From Chitinophaga hostae (lineage in GTDB: Bacteria > Bacteroidota > Bacteroidia > Chitinophagales > Chitinophagaceae), in the NCBI RefSeq assembly GCF_018224885.1, contig NZ_JAGTXB010000014.1, forward strand, positions 124,001 to 188,000: 64,000 bases of DNA, written 5' to 3'. Under the pieces are notes generated by a model that was not told the DNA's origin, did not search any database, and saw only the letters and a list, made by a program, of their open reading frames with translations. The position numbers were made by a program, and so were the translations under genes. Shown one piece after another: positions 1 to 9,049 of the stretch; position 1 is the stretch's first letter; every line of letters starts with the position of its first letter.

Positions 1-1049
1 TTGACATGCCGGACGCATGGATACTCCCCGGGCTGATGGACTGCCATGTTCACCTCACAGTCGGATTTCCCTATAAAAAAATGTCTATCGAACAAATGTA
101 TACTACGGAAAGCACGGCACTGCGCGCCCTGCGTGGCGCCTATAACGCCCAGGTGATGTTGACCAATGGCTTTACTACCATCAAGGAAATTGGAAACGAC
201 GGAAACTATGCATCTGCAGATGTGATTAAAGCCATCAGGAAAGGATGGATACAGGGACCAACTATTTTTTATGCAGGGAAAATCATCAGTCCTTATGGCG
301 GGCAAACCGCTACCAACATTGAACACGAACATTTATGGGACGACGAATATTTAGATGCTAATAGTCCCGATGAAATAAGGAAAGCAGTCAGAAAAAATAT
401 TTACTACGGCGCCAATGTCATAAAGCTGGCTGCAGATTCCTATGCTTATCACTACAGTTTGCAGGAAGTACAGGCCGCCGTTAATGAGGCACGCAGTGCC
501 GGTCTGAAAGTAACGGCGCATGTAATGGGCGGGGAGGCGGCCGACAATATCATCCTGGGTGGCGCCGCCGCTGTGGAGCATGGCGTATACCTAACAGATG
601 AACAGCTGCGGCTCATGAAATCAAAAGGTACTTTCCTGGTGGGAACGGATCTGGCAGTCAGTAATAGTCTTACTTATGGCGTAGATACTGCTACAGCGCT
701 GAAATATTACCATCTGAACATTGACAGGCTCAAACGGGCCTACAGGATCGGTACCCCCATGGCTTTTGGCTCCGATATCATTATCGATATCCCCGGAAAA
801 AACAGGGCGCAAAGTATATTGGAGATCCTGCAAACATGGAAAGATGCACAAATACCCAACAGCTATACCCTGCAGTGCATGACTATTTACGCCGCGCAGT
901 TGCTGGGCGTGGAAAAGGAAAGAGGCGTTATTGAACCCGGCTTCTTCGCGGATATGATTGCGGTACAACAAAATCCACTGGATAGCATTGAAACATTAAA
1001 GCGTGTTAGTTTTGTGATGAAAGAAGGAAAAGTAGTCCGGCAGGATTGA
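1..1049 (+). CDS. Metal-dependent amidohydrolase (imidazolonepropionase-like), 5' truncated
   Basis: The product belongs to the amidohydrolase superfamily, binuclear or mononuclear metal enzymes that hydrolyse C-N bonds of small molecules. Counting from the first in-frame Met at base 6, the metal ligands are all visible: His14 and His16 in DCHVHL, Lys140 in VIKLAAD, His172 in VTAHVMG, His192 in VEHGVYL and Asp257 in FGSDII. Family members usually carry 50-80 more N-terminal residues forming a beta-sandwich, and the reading frame is open to the window edge, so the real start lies upstream. The C-terminal segment ADMIAV is the usual return to that sandwich. The substrate cannot be told from sequence; prolidase-like and imidazolonepropionase-like members look alike at this level. 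Confidence 0.85.
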   Translation, partial: DMPDAWILPGLMDCHVHLTVGFPYKKMSIEQMYTTESTALRALRGAYNAQVMLTNGFTTIKEIGNDGNYASADVIKAIRKGWIQGPTIFYAGKIISPYGGQTATNIEHEHLWDDEYLDANSPDEIRKAVRKNIYYGANVIKLAADSYAYHYSLQEVQAAVNEARSAGLKVTAHVMGGEAADNIILGGAAAVEHGVYLTDEQLRLMKSKGTFLVGTDLAVSNSLTYGVDTATALKYYHLNIDRLKRAYRIGTPMAFGSDIIIDIPGKNRAQSILEILQTWKDAQIPNSYTLQCMTIYAAQLLGVEKERGVIEPGFFADMIAVQQNPLDSIETLKRVSFVMKEGKVVRQD

Positions 1050-1143
1050 CCCGGAGATCGCCGCAATAATATCAAACAACGAAATATCATCTCCCCAAAA
1101 AAAACTTTATTATTTTTATTACCGGCAACAATACACCTCGGTT

Positions 1144-1719
1144 ATGAAAAACAGGATAAAATTATACTACTTGCTGTCAGCAGCGTTGCTGCTGCATTAC
1201 ACCGCTTTTTCGCAGCAGCATTCAGCAGATGTGCTAAAAAATATCCATGTTAAATACAGGGAAATAAATGCCGGCCGGCAAACTTACCGCAAGGTATACA
1301 CCTCGCCGGAGGAGCAGTATTCGGAAGGCGGGGAGATCATCGGTTATTTCTTAAAAGACAGCATCCGGCTCATAGAGGAAGTGCTGTATGCAGAAGGAGG
1401 GAAGTCTACAACAGCTATTTACTATGATAAAGACCAGCCGTTTTTTATCATTGCCGAGCAGTATAAATACAATGTTCCGTTTTATGATTCTTCGTTTAAC
1501 AGTAAGCTTACTACTATTACTGCCGACAGGTCCTATTTCCATCATGGAAAGATGATTAAATGGGTCAACGACCGGCAGCAGGCTTTTACCGCGAGGAATA
1601 AAGTATACGTTGAAAACGAGCAGGGCGTATTAAGTGTAGCCCAGCAATTATACGATCTTATACGGACGGCAGATACGATCAAAAAAAATCTGCCGCCCGT
1701 CCGGAAAAATATACAATAG
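1144..1719 (+). CDS. Secreted protein of unknown function
   Basis: This 191-residue product begins with a Sec signal peptide: a basic MKNR start, a hydrophobic stretch to about residue 20 and a likely cleavage after AFSQ. The mature part is rich in charged and aromatic residues and I recognise no domain or catalytic motif. The ATG follows an A/T-rich stretch and no competing in-frame Met lies upstream. The gene is convergent with the serine hydrolase on the other strand, and the two stop codons abut with no gap at 1719/1720, so no terminator space exists between them. Function is unknown. Confidence 0.7.
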   Translation: MKNRIKLYYLLSAALLLHYTAFSQQHSADVLKNIHVKYREINAGRQTYRKVYTSPEEQYSEGGEIIGYFLKDSIRLIEEVLYAEGGKSTTAIYYDKDQPFFIIAEQYKYNVPFYDSSFNSKLTTITADRSYFHHGKMIKWVNDRQQAFTARNKVYVENEQGVLSVAQQLYDLIRTADTIKKNLPPVRKNIQ

Positions 1720-3288
1720 TTATCCCTGCATCACCGCAGTCAGCGGTTTTCGTTTATCCGTTCCAGTTGGATTCATTTCCGTGATGCTGTCTAAAAAAGT
1801 AACAGATAACTTATCTCCTTCAAATGTACAGCGGATCTTATCGCCATGGAATGTTTCCACAAAACGCAGGTTCAATTGTAACGTGTGATCGTTAACCCAG
1901 GTAGCGGTACCCGCCACCTGCGTGGGTGCATGATTGTTGCCGGCTTCGGGGAAACTATATAGCTGCCTGTCTTTGTTCATTACCCATTTTTCCCAGCCAC
2001 AACGTAGTGTAGTAACGCCCGTAGCTATTTTGGCAGTCCAGGTGCAACCTTTATCGGAAAAATTAAATTGCATGCTGGTAACATTAAAGTCATTGTTATC
2101 CGGTACCCAGTTTTTGTTTTGATAACGGGAGATAAGCGGAACGCTTTTAGCCCCCGTTACTACGGGCAGGACTAAACGTTCCAGTGCTTTTTGCAGTGTT
2201 GCCTGTTGCGACGGATTATCGGGCAGCGGGTTGTCGTGGATGGCGGGCAGCAAATGTTCCCACATGATATCGAGCGAACGCTGCATATCGGGCGTTTGAC
2301 TGGTAACTGCGAGCACCACATCTTTGCCGGGAATCACAATGCAGTACTGGCCGTAGGCGCCATCTCCCCGGAAGGCGCCATGCCGGCATTGCCAGAACTG
2401 GTAACCGTATCCCTGGGCCCAGTCGCCATTGCCTTGCTGAGAGGAGGTTTGATAACCGGTAGCCTCTTTCACCCAACTTTTGGTGAGCAATTCCTTTCCG
2501 TTCCACTGTCCTTCCTGCAGGTAGAGTTGTCCCAGTTTGGCAATGTCCTCCGTTTTTACGCGCAGGCCGTAGCCGGCTACGTTTAGTCCCTGGGGTGATT
2601 TTTCCCAATCGTACCCGGTCATCCCCAGGGGTTCGAATAGTCTTGGCGCCAGGTATTCCTGCAGGGTTTGCCCGGTGATGGCATATAGGATAGCCCCGAG
2701 CATATAGGTGGCGCCGGTGTTATACAGAAAATGGGTCCCGGGTTCAAATGCCACGGGTTGCGCCAGGAAAGCCTGTGTCCATGGGCCTTTGGCCTGCCAT
2801 AAAAACGGCAGGGTATCTGTGCCGTGGCCCGTGTTCATGGTCAGCAGATGCTTTACGGTCATTTGCTGCAGGTTGGCGGAAGGCTGTTCCGGCAGGTCTT
2901 TGGGGAAAAAGGATATTACCTTTTGATGGATATCCAGTTTCCCTTCTTTTACGAGCATACCAATGGCGGTACTGGTAAAGCTTTTTGACAATGAGTAAAG
3001 AGAATGTACATAGTCGGCGGCGAATGGCTGCCACCATCCTTCTGCCACCACCCGGCCATGCCGGAGCAGCATAAAGCTATGCCAGCTGATACCCGAAGCA
3101 TTGGCGGCATTAATAAACGCCAGGATACCTTCGGATGAAATACCCAGCGACTCCGGCAGGGCACGGGGAAACCGGGTGCTGATCAAACTGCCGGAAAGCT
3201 GTTGGAATGGACGGAGCACAGGAAGTAAGCCTATTCCGGCCAGCCCTGCGCCAGCGGTTTTTATAAAATGTCTGCGACTGGTTTGCAT
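1720..3288 (-). CDS. Tat-exported serine hydrolase, beta-lactamase/class C family
   Basis: The product resembles class C beta-lactamase-like esterases and peptidases (penicillin-binding-protein fold). The N-terminus has a twin-arginine signal (SRRHFIK, then AGAGLAGIGLLP), so it is probably exported folded. The nucleophile motif SxxK is Ser99-Leu-Ser-Lys102. The second motif is FLYNTGATYML, a YNT version of the usual YxN, and a GDGAYGQ segment follows where these enzymes carry their third active-site loop. A C-terminal beta-rich extension of about 150 residues follows the catalytic domain, as in many Bacteroidota serine hydrolases. The likely role is hydrolysis of esters or D-amino-acid peptides in the periplasm; resistance activity is not implied. 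Confidence 0.88.
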   Translation of the reverse strand: MQTSRRHFIKTAGAGLAGIGLLPVLRPFQQLSGSLISTRFPRALPESLGISSEGILAFINAANASGISWHSFMLLRHGRVVAEGWWQPFAADYVHSLYSLSKSFTSTAIGMLVKEGKLDIHQKVISFFPKDLPEQPSANLQQMTVKHLLTMNTGHGTDTLPFLWQAKGPWTQAFLAQPVAFEPGTHFLYNTGATYMLGAILYAITGQTLQEYLAPRLFEPLGMTGYDWEKSPQGLNVAGYGLRVKTEDIAKLGQLYLQEGQWNGKELLTKSWVKEATGYQTSSQQGNGDWAQGYGYQFWQCRHGAFRGDGAYGQYCIVIPGKDVVLAVTSQTPDMQRSLDIMWEHLLPAIHDNPLPDNPSQQATLQKALERLVLPVVTGAKSVPLISRYQNKNWVPDNNDFNVTSMQFNFSDKGCTWTAKIATGVTTLRCGWEKWVMNKDRQLYSFPEAGNNHAPTQVAGTATWVNDHTLQLNLRFVETFHGDKIRCTFEGDKLSVTFLDSITEMNPTGTDKRKPLTAVMQG

Positions 3289-3603
3289 GTGGGTGAGGCG
3301 TGTTTACGTGGATAATAACAATGTACAGGTAAATATATCCTTTATCACGGAGTAATAAAAGCACCCGTTTAAGGAAAAGGCGGATGGCCTTCACCCTTTT
3401 TTACCAGTCTGTTGCCTTAGTAGCGGATTGCCGGCTATAGCCAGGCAAAAGGTGAATAGCTCCTCTTTCCATCCGGTAACCGATTTCATAGCCCCAAAAT
3501 AGCCCTCAATTGTCACACGAGTGAAAAACGAGGCCGTTGTAAAACGGTCTCGTTTCATTTTTAACAGCGCATAATACATCATCCCGGAAACCGGTGATTA
3601 TTC
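3289..3603. other. Intergenic stretch without a convincing gene
   Basis: Between the start of the serine hydrolase and the end of the membrane protein on the same strand I see only the hairpin at 3526-3555. A 63-codon reading frame on the minus strand crosses that hairpin and has no recognisable features. Confidence 0.5.
3526..3555 (-). terminator. Probable intrinsic terminator after the 3604-4269 gene
   Basis: Arms 3526-3538 and 3543-3555 form a 13-bp stem with one G-U type pair and a 4-base loop. Read on the minus strand the stem is followed by a run of five T, as expected for the end of the patatin/membrane-protein transcript. The plus-strand side is also T-rich. Confidence 0.6.
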
Positions 3604-4269
3604 TCAAACCGGAAGCGGTTCCTTCCCGGGCTGCGGTATAAATTGCAGCGCTATGAATACAGCTGTTTCTCCCACTATAATCAGCAGGTAATGCAGCGAA
3701 GCCACCTCAAAATCGCCGGATAACCAGAAGAATAATAAAGCCGATAAACCGCAAACCATACCCACCTGCGAAATACCCCACTTGACGATTTCAAGCCACT
3801 GGTAGGCTTTATGTACCGCTTGGGATGATGGTGGAACAGCTGGATATGTTTTGCGCAGCAGGTAAATATTTTCTATGATATCGCATAGCCAGGGCAATAA
3901 TTGCAGCCAGGCCAGCCAGGTAAATAAAGAAGTACCCGCCGGGTTCATCTTCTCCGCCACTTTTATACATACCAGGAATATACTACCATAAGCCGCCGGC
4001 ATAAAGAGGAAATCTACCCACAGCTGCCCGCGTAAAGCTGATAAGGTTCTTTTTTGCTGCGCTGCCGGTAACGCATATACGCCTTTGATGATGTCCGGTA
4101 TTTCCTTTGGGGAACCGGGAAATTCCAGGTCCAGTATACTGAATTTACGTATCACCACATCCATGGTAAAAAACTGCCGGCTTTGCCGCCTCATGATAAA
4201 TGTAGTGAGCAGCATCACGCCCATCGACAGGCATAACCAGCTCCAGGCATCGTGAATAAGTGTGTCCAT
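3604..4269 (-). CDS. Membrane protein of unknown function
   Basis: This 221-residue protein has about five hydrophobic segments, near residues 10-25, 86-104, 115-133, 165-183 and 192-212, with a soluble stretch of roughly 55 residues after the first. A DIIENIYLL segment follows the third helix. I do not recognise the family. It starts nine bases after the stop of the patatin gene on the same strand, so the two are almost certainly cotranscribed and may work together at the inner membrane. Confidence 0.65.
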   Translation of the reverse strand: MDTLIHDAWSWLCLSMGVMLLTTFIMRRQSRQFFTMDVVIRKFSILDLEFPGSPKEIPDIIKGVYALPAAQQKRTLSALRGQLWVDFLFMPAAYGSIFLVCIKVAEKMNPAGTSLFTWLAWLQLLPWLCDIIENIYLLRKTYPAVPPSSQAVHKAYQWLEIVKWGISQVGMVCGLSALLFFWLSGDFEVASLHYLLIIVGETAVFIALQFIPQPGKEPLPV

Positions 4270-4278
4270 GTTCGATCG

Positions 4279-5745
4279 TTATTTGGTGAGTTGCTTTTGC
4301 AGGGCGGTCCTGTTGGATTTGTACGTGTCCCAGTCGAAAGTTTGGAGGAATTCACAGGCGGCCTGTGCGCCCTTTGCAAACATGTCTATTTTGTCCTGGT
4401 CCGACAGGAAGAAATTTAACCAGTTGTATTTATCATCCGACAGGTCTACTTTCCCAACGCCTTTCTGGTACACTTCATTTTTTAACAGGAAGTCTTTATC
4501 ATAATAATTGCGGATGGTATTAAACATGCGGCCCAGGTAACCGGTGAGCGACCAGTTAAACGCGTTTTCTCCTTTATCGCCGGGGCCGGCATCGTCGAGG
4601 TCAATACCAAACGAAGGAAGCCGCGGAATAGGAATACTGGCATTGTAAAAAATGCTGATCGGGAAATTCGATAAAATGCCGCCATCCACAAACCGCGCGG
4701 TGGAAGGAGGAGCGGTGTTATGAAAGAAACTGTTCCAGGCGGTAATGATGCGGTTGTCGCTATACGGAATATCATTGATCATATACGACTCAAAAAAAAC
4801 GGGGATCGACATCGATGCGCGGATAAATCCGGCAGGCGGCATTGTGTCAGCGTCCGTACTAAAAAGATGACACATAGCCGGAAACTGTATCTTATTTTGT
4901 GTAACCAGCTCGGAGGCAATAAAGGTAACATCCCCTTTCAAATCGTCGATGCCACATTCATTATGTACTCTCAGTTTCAGCGGGGGACAGGTCTGCGCTT
5001 TTTTGTTCAGATCGCTTACGGTAGCCACGTTGTTGTCCAGCAGCAGTTTTTTAACCCAGTCGTAAAATACATCACCGGGGTTGATGCCAAATCCGGAAGT
5101 CTTCAGCCGCTTCAGCAGGTTAAACACGTAGGAAACGCCCATACCGATCAATAACGACCAGAAGCCGCTGAGTATAAAACAGGCGCCTGCCCATGCCGAA
5201 AGCGCCGGGAATTTAGCGCGCAACCCCATCAGCGCCACATCGCCAATGATCAGCAGCACAAAAAAGCCTAACAGGAAGAGAACCCAGTTTTTGACTTTGC
5301 CTACAAAATTCTTTTTGGTAATAAATTTCCGGATCAGCCAGCGGGCAGCCGGGTGGCCGTCCACCAGCGAAAAGAAATCAAGGTCGCAGATCGCCTGCAG
5401 TACTTCTGCCGATTTTTTGTCCTGTTTATTTTTGATGACGGTAATCAGCGCCGTGTTGATAGCTCCCGCGCTGGTACCAGCCAGCCGCAAAAAACGGATG
5501 CCCATTTCTTCCAGCACATAAGTATAGCCCACCAACGCAATCCCGAATACCCCACCGCCTTTTTGCACTAGGTTTACATATTGATGCCCCTCGGTATCCA
5601 GCACGTCCGATACTACCAGCGGCCTGCCGCCTTGGGCCGTGTCAAAAGTCTTTTTTAAATTCCCGAGATCTTTTATTACCCTGCTGTCATTGATAAAATC
5701 GCTGATAGACAGCCTGGATTTGGCAGTGGTGTTTTTAGGGGACAT
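4279..5745 (-). CDS. Patatin-like phospholipase with inserted membrane hairpin
   Basis: The product is a patatin-family lipid acyl hydrolase using a Ser-Asp dyad. The oxyanion motif GGGVFGIA starts near residue 63, the nucleophile is Ser92 in GTSAG, and the catalytic Asp is Asp354 in FVDGGILSNFP. Dyad residues in soluble patatins are usually 100-170 residues apart; here they are 262 apart, because two strongly hydrophobic segments (about 153-172 and 184-209) sit between them. That would tether the catalytic domain to the membrane in mid-domain. The start ATG at 5745 is the first in frame. The downstream membrane protein is probably in the same operon. Confidence 0.88.
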   Translation of the reverse strand: MSPKNTTAKSRLSISDFINDSRVIKDLGNLKKTFDTAQGGRPLVVSDVLDTEGHQYVNLVQKGGGVFGIALVGYTYVLEEMGIRFLRLAGTSAGAINTALITVIKNKQDKKSAEVLQAICDLDFFSLVDGHPAARWLIRKFITKKNFVGKVKNWVLFLLGFFVLLIIGDVALMGLRAKFPALSAWAGACFILSGFWSLLIGMGVSYVFNLLKRLKTSGFGINPGDVFYDWVKKLLLDNNVATVSDLNKKAQTCPPLKLRVHNECGIDDLKGDVTFIASELVTQNKIQFPAMCHLFSTDADTMPPAGFIRASMSIPVFFESYMINDIPYSDNRIITAWNSFFHNTAPPSTARFVDGGILSNFPISIFYNASIPIPRLPSFGIDLDDAGPGDKGENAFNWSLTGYLGRMFNTIRNYYDKDFLLKNEVYQKGVGKVDLSDDKYNWLNFFLSDQDKIDMFAKGAQAACEFLQTFDWDTYKSNRTALQKQLTK

Positions 5746-5886
5746 AAGATGCTTTTATAAGGGGTACGCTTCTAAATTACTCTTTTTTTTGATTTTTTCA
5801 GATAGCCGCCGCCAAGGTTGCAGATTCCCGGTTTAACCTTTATATTGAGGGGTATTTTATTTCCACGTTATATAAACAGCCAGTAT

Positions 5887-6903
5887 ATGCACCGGTCTCT
5901 TTTGTTATTTGTCTTTGGCATTTTTCTCCTGTTGTCCGCCAGCGCCCAGGATATGGCGGGTAAGGCCAACCGGTTTATTCAGTTGCTCACTAAAGAACAA
6001 CAGGCCCAAACCCTGTATCCCTTCGACACCGGAGAGCGTTATCATTTTTCCTATGTACCCCGCGACGACCGTAAAGGTATTTCTGTAAATGAACTCAGCG
6101 ACGTGCAGCGCAAAGCGCTTTTTGCATTGCTGACAACTACGCTGAGCGGGGAAACAGTAAAAAAAGTGAATGATATTATGCAGCTGGATCTTGTGCTGAA
6201 AGAACTGGAACACCGGCAGGATAACGATCATTACCGGGATCCGGGTAAATATTTCGTCACCATTTTCGGGGTGCCATCCGCGCATACTATCTGGGGCTGG
6301 CGCTTTGAAGGCCATCATGTGGCATTTAATTTTTCGGCAGATAAAAATGAACTGGTGGCCGGCACGCCAGGTTTCCTCGGCGCCAATCCCGCCATTGTGC
6401 TGGAAGGCCCCCTGAAAGATAAGCAGGTGCTGAAAGCAGAAACGGAGCAGGCGTTTGACCTGTTGCGGTCATTATCTCCGGAAGAACTGCAAAAAACACT
6501 CATCGCTGCCAGCGCCCCGGCAGAAATTATTACCGGCGCAAGCAGACAAGCCATGATAGCCCATCCTGCCGGTATCCGGTATAGCGAATTGAGTCCGGCA
6601 CACCAGCAGCAACTGTTGGCACTCATCAGCCTGTATGTACACCGGTTTACAAAATTGTTTGCGGATAATATGCTCAAAGACATTCAGAAAGCAGGCATGG
6701 ACAGCCTATGGTTTACCTGGGCAGGCAGCACCGAACACGCCCTGGGTAAACCTTGCTACTACCGTATCCAGGGGCCTACGCTGATCATAGAATATGACAA
6801 TACGCAGAACAATGCCAATCATATTCACACCGTGGTGCGGGATCTGAAAAATGATTTTGGCGGAGATATGTTGCTGGAACACTATAAAGCAGCGCATCGG
6901 TAG
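5887..6903 (+). CDS. DUF3500 family secreted protein
   Basis: I chose the ATG at 5887 because it begins a clear signal peptide (MHRSLLLFVFGIFLLLSASAQ), while the upstream in-frame ATG at 5818 would add a 23-residue leader with no signal character. The mature 317 residues match the DUF3500 family as I know it: an N-terminal helical part ending DVQRKAL, then the segment SAHTIWGWRFEGHHVAFNF with its conserved Trp, Gly and His residues, then the GANPA segment. The biochemical role of DUF3500 proteins is not established. It converges on the sulfatase, with the long hairpin at 6916-7006 between them. Confidence 0.8.
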   Translation: MHRSLLLFVFGIFLLLSASAQDMAGKANRFIQLLTKEQQAQTLYPFDTGERYHFSYVPRDDRKGISVNELSDVQRKALFALLTTTLSGETVKKVNDIMQLDLVLKELEHRQDNDHYRDPGKYFVTIFGVPSAHTIWGWRFEGHHVAFNFSADKNELVAGTPGFLGANPAIVLEGPLKDKQVLKAETEQAFDLLRSLSPEELQKTLIAASAPAEIITGASRQAMIAHPAGIRYSELSPAHQQQLLALISLYVHRFTKLFADNMLKDIQKAGMDSLWFTWAGSTEHALGKPCYYRIQGPTLIIEYDNTQNNANHIHTVVRDLKNDFGGDMLLEHYKAAHR

Positions 6904-6915
6904 AGCAGAAAGGGT

Positions 6916-7006
6916 AAAGTAAAAAGCATAAAGCTATTGCAGCGAATGATCTCAGCGGGCACTCCGCATTAATCATTCGCTGCAATAGCTTTATGCTTTT
7001 TACTTT
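6916..7006. repeat. Perfect 35-bp inverted repeat between convergent genes
   Basis: Arms 6916-6950 and 6972-7006 are exact reverse complements with a 21-base loop. A further 7-bp pairing (6905-6911 with 7004-7010) competes just outside. The right arm contains the sulfatase stop codon. The position between converging stops suits a bidirectional terminator, but the stem is much longer than terminators need. Confidence 0.85.
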
Positions 7007-8535
7007 CTGCTTTCCGCTTTCTTTGTGATCGCTTCCAGTTCAGCAGCCAGCGCTTTTACTTTTTCAGGATATTGATCCGCCACATTTTTTTCCTCGTGTA
7101 CATCTGCACTCAGATGATAGAGTTGTGGTGCGGCATCGTTACCCAATTCAATATTTACATCACGTGCTATTTTCGGCCCCTTTGAAGGCGTTACATATTT
7201 CCAGTCGCCGGAAACCAGCGACAATGTGCCGGCGTGTGTAACCAGGTAAGGACGGTTGTTACGTGATTTACCAAGTAGCTGGCTGAGCATATCATAGCTG
7301 TCGGGTGCTTCATCCGTTTGCAGCGATTGTTTGGTTAAACGGGCAAAAGAGGCAAAGAGGTCCACTTGTCCGATCAGTGTGTTTGAAGTATTGTTGCCCT
7401 TTACACCAGCGGGCCATTTTACGATAAACGGTACGCGGGCGCCGGCTTCAAAAGCGCTGTATTTACCACCACGCAGGGGACCTGCGGGTTTATGCGTACC
7501 TACCAGTTCTGCAGCTTTGTCCATATAGCCATCGTTCAGCACCGGACCATTGTCGCTGGAAAAAATAATCATGGTGTTTTTTGTCAACCCCAGGCTGTCC
7601 AATGCTTTTACGATTTGCCCTACCGTCCAGTCGAGTTGCAGAATAGCATCGCCACGTAGTCCCATACCGCTTTTGCCACGGAACTGGCTATGCGGGTAGC
7701 GGGGCACGTGGATATCGCCGCTGGCGAAATACAGGAAGAAAGGCTGCTGTTTATTGCGGCCAATAAACCCGATGGCTTTCTGTGTAATGATGCCTGCAAT
7801 ATCCGCGTCTTTCCAGCGGGCGCTGTTGCCGCCGGTCATCCAGCCAATTCTGCTGATACTGTCTACGATCGTTTGGTTATGTCCCTGCTGCGGATCGGGC
7901 AGCATGCGCAGTTTTTCAGGGTTTTCCTTACCGGTAGGATCAGTGCCTATTTTATGCTGATAGTTGACTTCTATAGGATCGTTCGGATCAAGGTTGACTA
8001 CATGATGATCTTCTACAAACACACAAGGCACCCTGTCGAGGGTAGCGGGCATAATAAATGAATACGTAAAGCCTACTTCGAGGGGACCGGGTTGAATGGA
8101 TTTATTCCAGTCTATCCCTTCTTTGGTACCAAGGCCCAGGTGCCATTTGCCGATGGCGGCGGTTTGGTAGCCGGCATCTTTCAGCATGCCTGGCATAGTA
8201 CGGTGATCAGTAGGAATGATCAGTGATGCATCTCCCGGGGCAATCCCGGTGTTTTTTTGTCTCCATGGATATTTACCTGTAAGCAGGCCAAAACGGGAAG
8301 GCGTACACGTAGCAGACGTGGCATAGGCGTTGGTGAAACGAACACCCTGCTTAGCCAGCTGGTCGATATGCGGGGTCTTAATCTTTTTCATCCCATAACA
8401 GCTTACATCGCCATAGCCCAGATCATCGGCATAGATGATGATGATATTGGGCTTCTGTTGCGCCGCAACTGTGAGGGTGAGCAGTCCGCATAAAACACTG
8501 CCACTGATCTTTTTAATAAAGGATGTTTTTATCAT
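7000..8535 (-). CDS. Arylsulfatase-type sulfatase
   Basis: This 511-residue secreted sulfatase hydrolyses sulfate esters, probably on a glycan. After a signal peptide ending VAAQ come the metal-binding aspartates in YADDLGYGD (Asp37, Asp38) and the signature CTPSRFGLLTGKYP. Cys77 in C-x-P-S-R is the residue that anaerobic or aerobic maturases turn into formylglycine. The later segment FFLYFASGDIHVPRYPH and the IIFSSDNGP metal-ligand segment are both present, so the active site looks complete. It has no intact SusC/SusD partner beside it, although a SusD scrap lies immediately upstream, which suggests it once belonged to a glycan-use locus. Confidence 0.93.
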   Translation of the reverse strand: MIKTSFIKKISGSVLCGLLTLTVAAQQKPNIIIIYADDLGYGDVSCYGMKKIKTPHIDQLAKQGVRFTNAYATSATCTPSRFGLLTGKYPWRQKNTGIAPGDASLIIPTDHRTMPGMLKDAGYQTAAIGKWHLGLGTKEGIDWNKSIQPGPLEVGFTYSFIMPATLDRVPCVFVEDHHVVNLDPNDPIEVNYQHKIGTDPTGKENPEKLRMLPDPQQGHNQTIVDSISRIGWMTGGNSARWKDADIAGIITQKAIGFIGRNKQQPFFLYFASGDIHVPRYPHSQFRGKSGMGLRGDAILQLDWTVGQIVKALDSLGLTKNTMIIFSSDNGPVLNDGYMDKAAELVGTHKPAGPLRGGKYSAFEAGARVPFIVKWPAGVKGNNTSNTLIGQVDLFASFARLTKQSLQTDEAPDSYDMLSQLLGKSRNNRPYLVTHAGTLSLVSGDWKYVTPSKGPKIARDVNIELGNDAAPQLYHLSADVHEEKNVADQYPEKVKALAAELEAITKKAESRK

Positions 8536-8542
8536 CAGGATA

Positions 8543-8644
8543 TTATTTACGGATGGATGGTCGCGTTAAAAGGTACTTCAGATTTGGATTGATGTTGGTT
8601 TCTCTTTGCAGGATCGGCCATTTTTCATTGGTACCTTTCATCAT
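8543..8644 (-). pseudogene. Scrap of a SusD C-terminus
   Basis: A 33-codon minus-strand frame ending at 8543 contains WPILQRETNINPNLK. SusD/RagB proteins end with a segment of the form (Y/W)PIPQxEIxxNPNLxQNPG, so the match covers about 13 of 15 positions before the frame diverges. The rest of the SusD gene is absent. It sits eight bases before the sulfatase start on the same strand, the place where a susD would sit in a sulfatase locus. Confidence 0.5.
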
Positions 8645-9049
8645 ACGTAGTTAGCTTTTCCACTGTCAAATATTAATAGTTTCTACTGCCGGCAGCCTGA
8701 AGCCCGGCTTTTATGTATTAACATAAACCTGGTGGGGGTGTTGGTTTTAGTTGTTTGTTCACTTATGTTCTCCCCATTAGGGAGCGCTCTTAGCAAAGAT
8801 GCAGATAAAATTAGTTATTCCGGATTAATATTTTCCGGGAATTTTCTGTGAAGGCATGGAGTGGTTGTTATATTTTAGTACCAGGGAAGAAGTGGGAACC
8901 GATAATCCGGAAAAAAATATCCTCCTGATGACTAAAGTCAACAAAATTCCCGGCGCTGATCTGCCCGCTGGATTAGCTCAGCCAGCCATCGTACCGGAGA
9001 AAGCGGGACCCAACGGGCGTTGGGTAGAAGATGTATCCCTGCGTTTCCA
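8645..9049. other. Gene-poor stretch with no confident feature
   Basis: A 65-codon plus-strand frame (8856-9053) has no family resemblance that I can see, and several short minus-strand frames are equally unconvincing. Given the gene scraps on both sides this is probably decayed sequence. Confidence 0.4.

Noticed and set aside
3391..3582. 63-codon minus-strand frame between the serine hydrolase and the membrane protein
   Set aside because: It runs through the terminator hairpin at 3526-3555, has no family resemblance and no promoter-like box.
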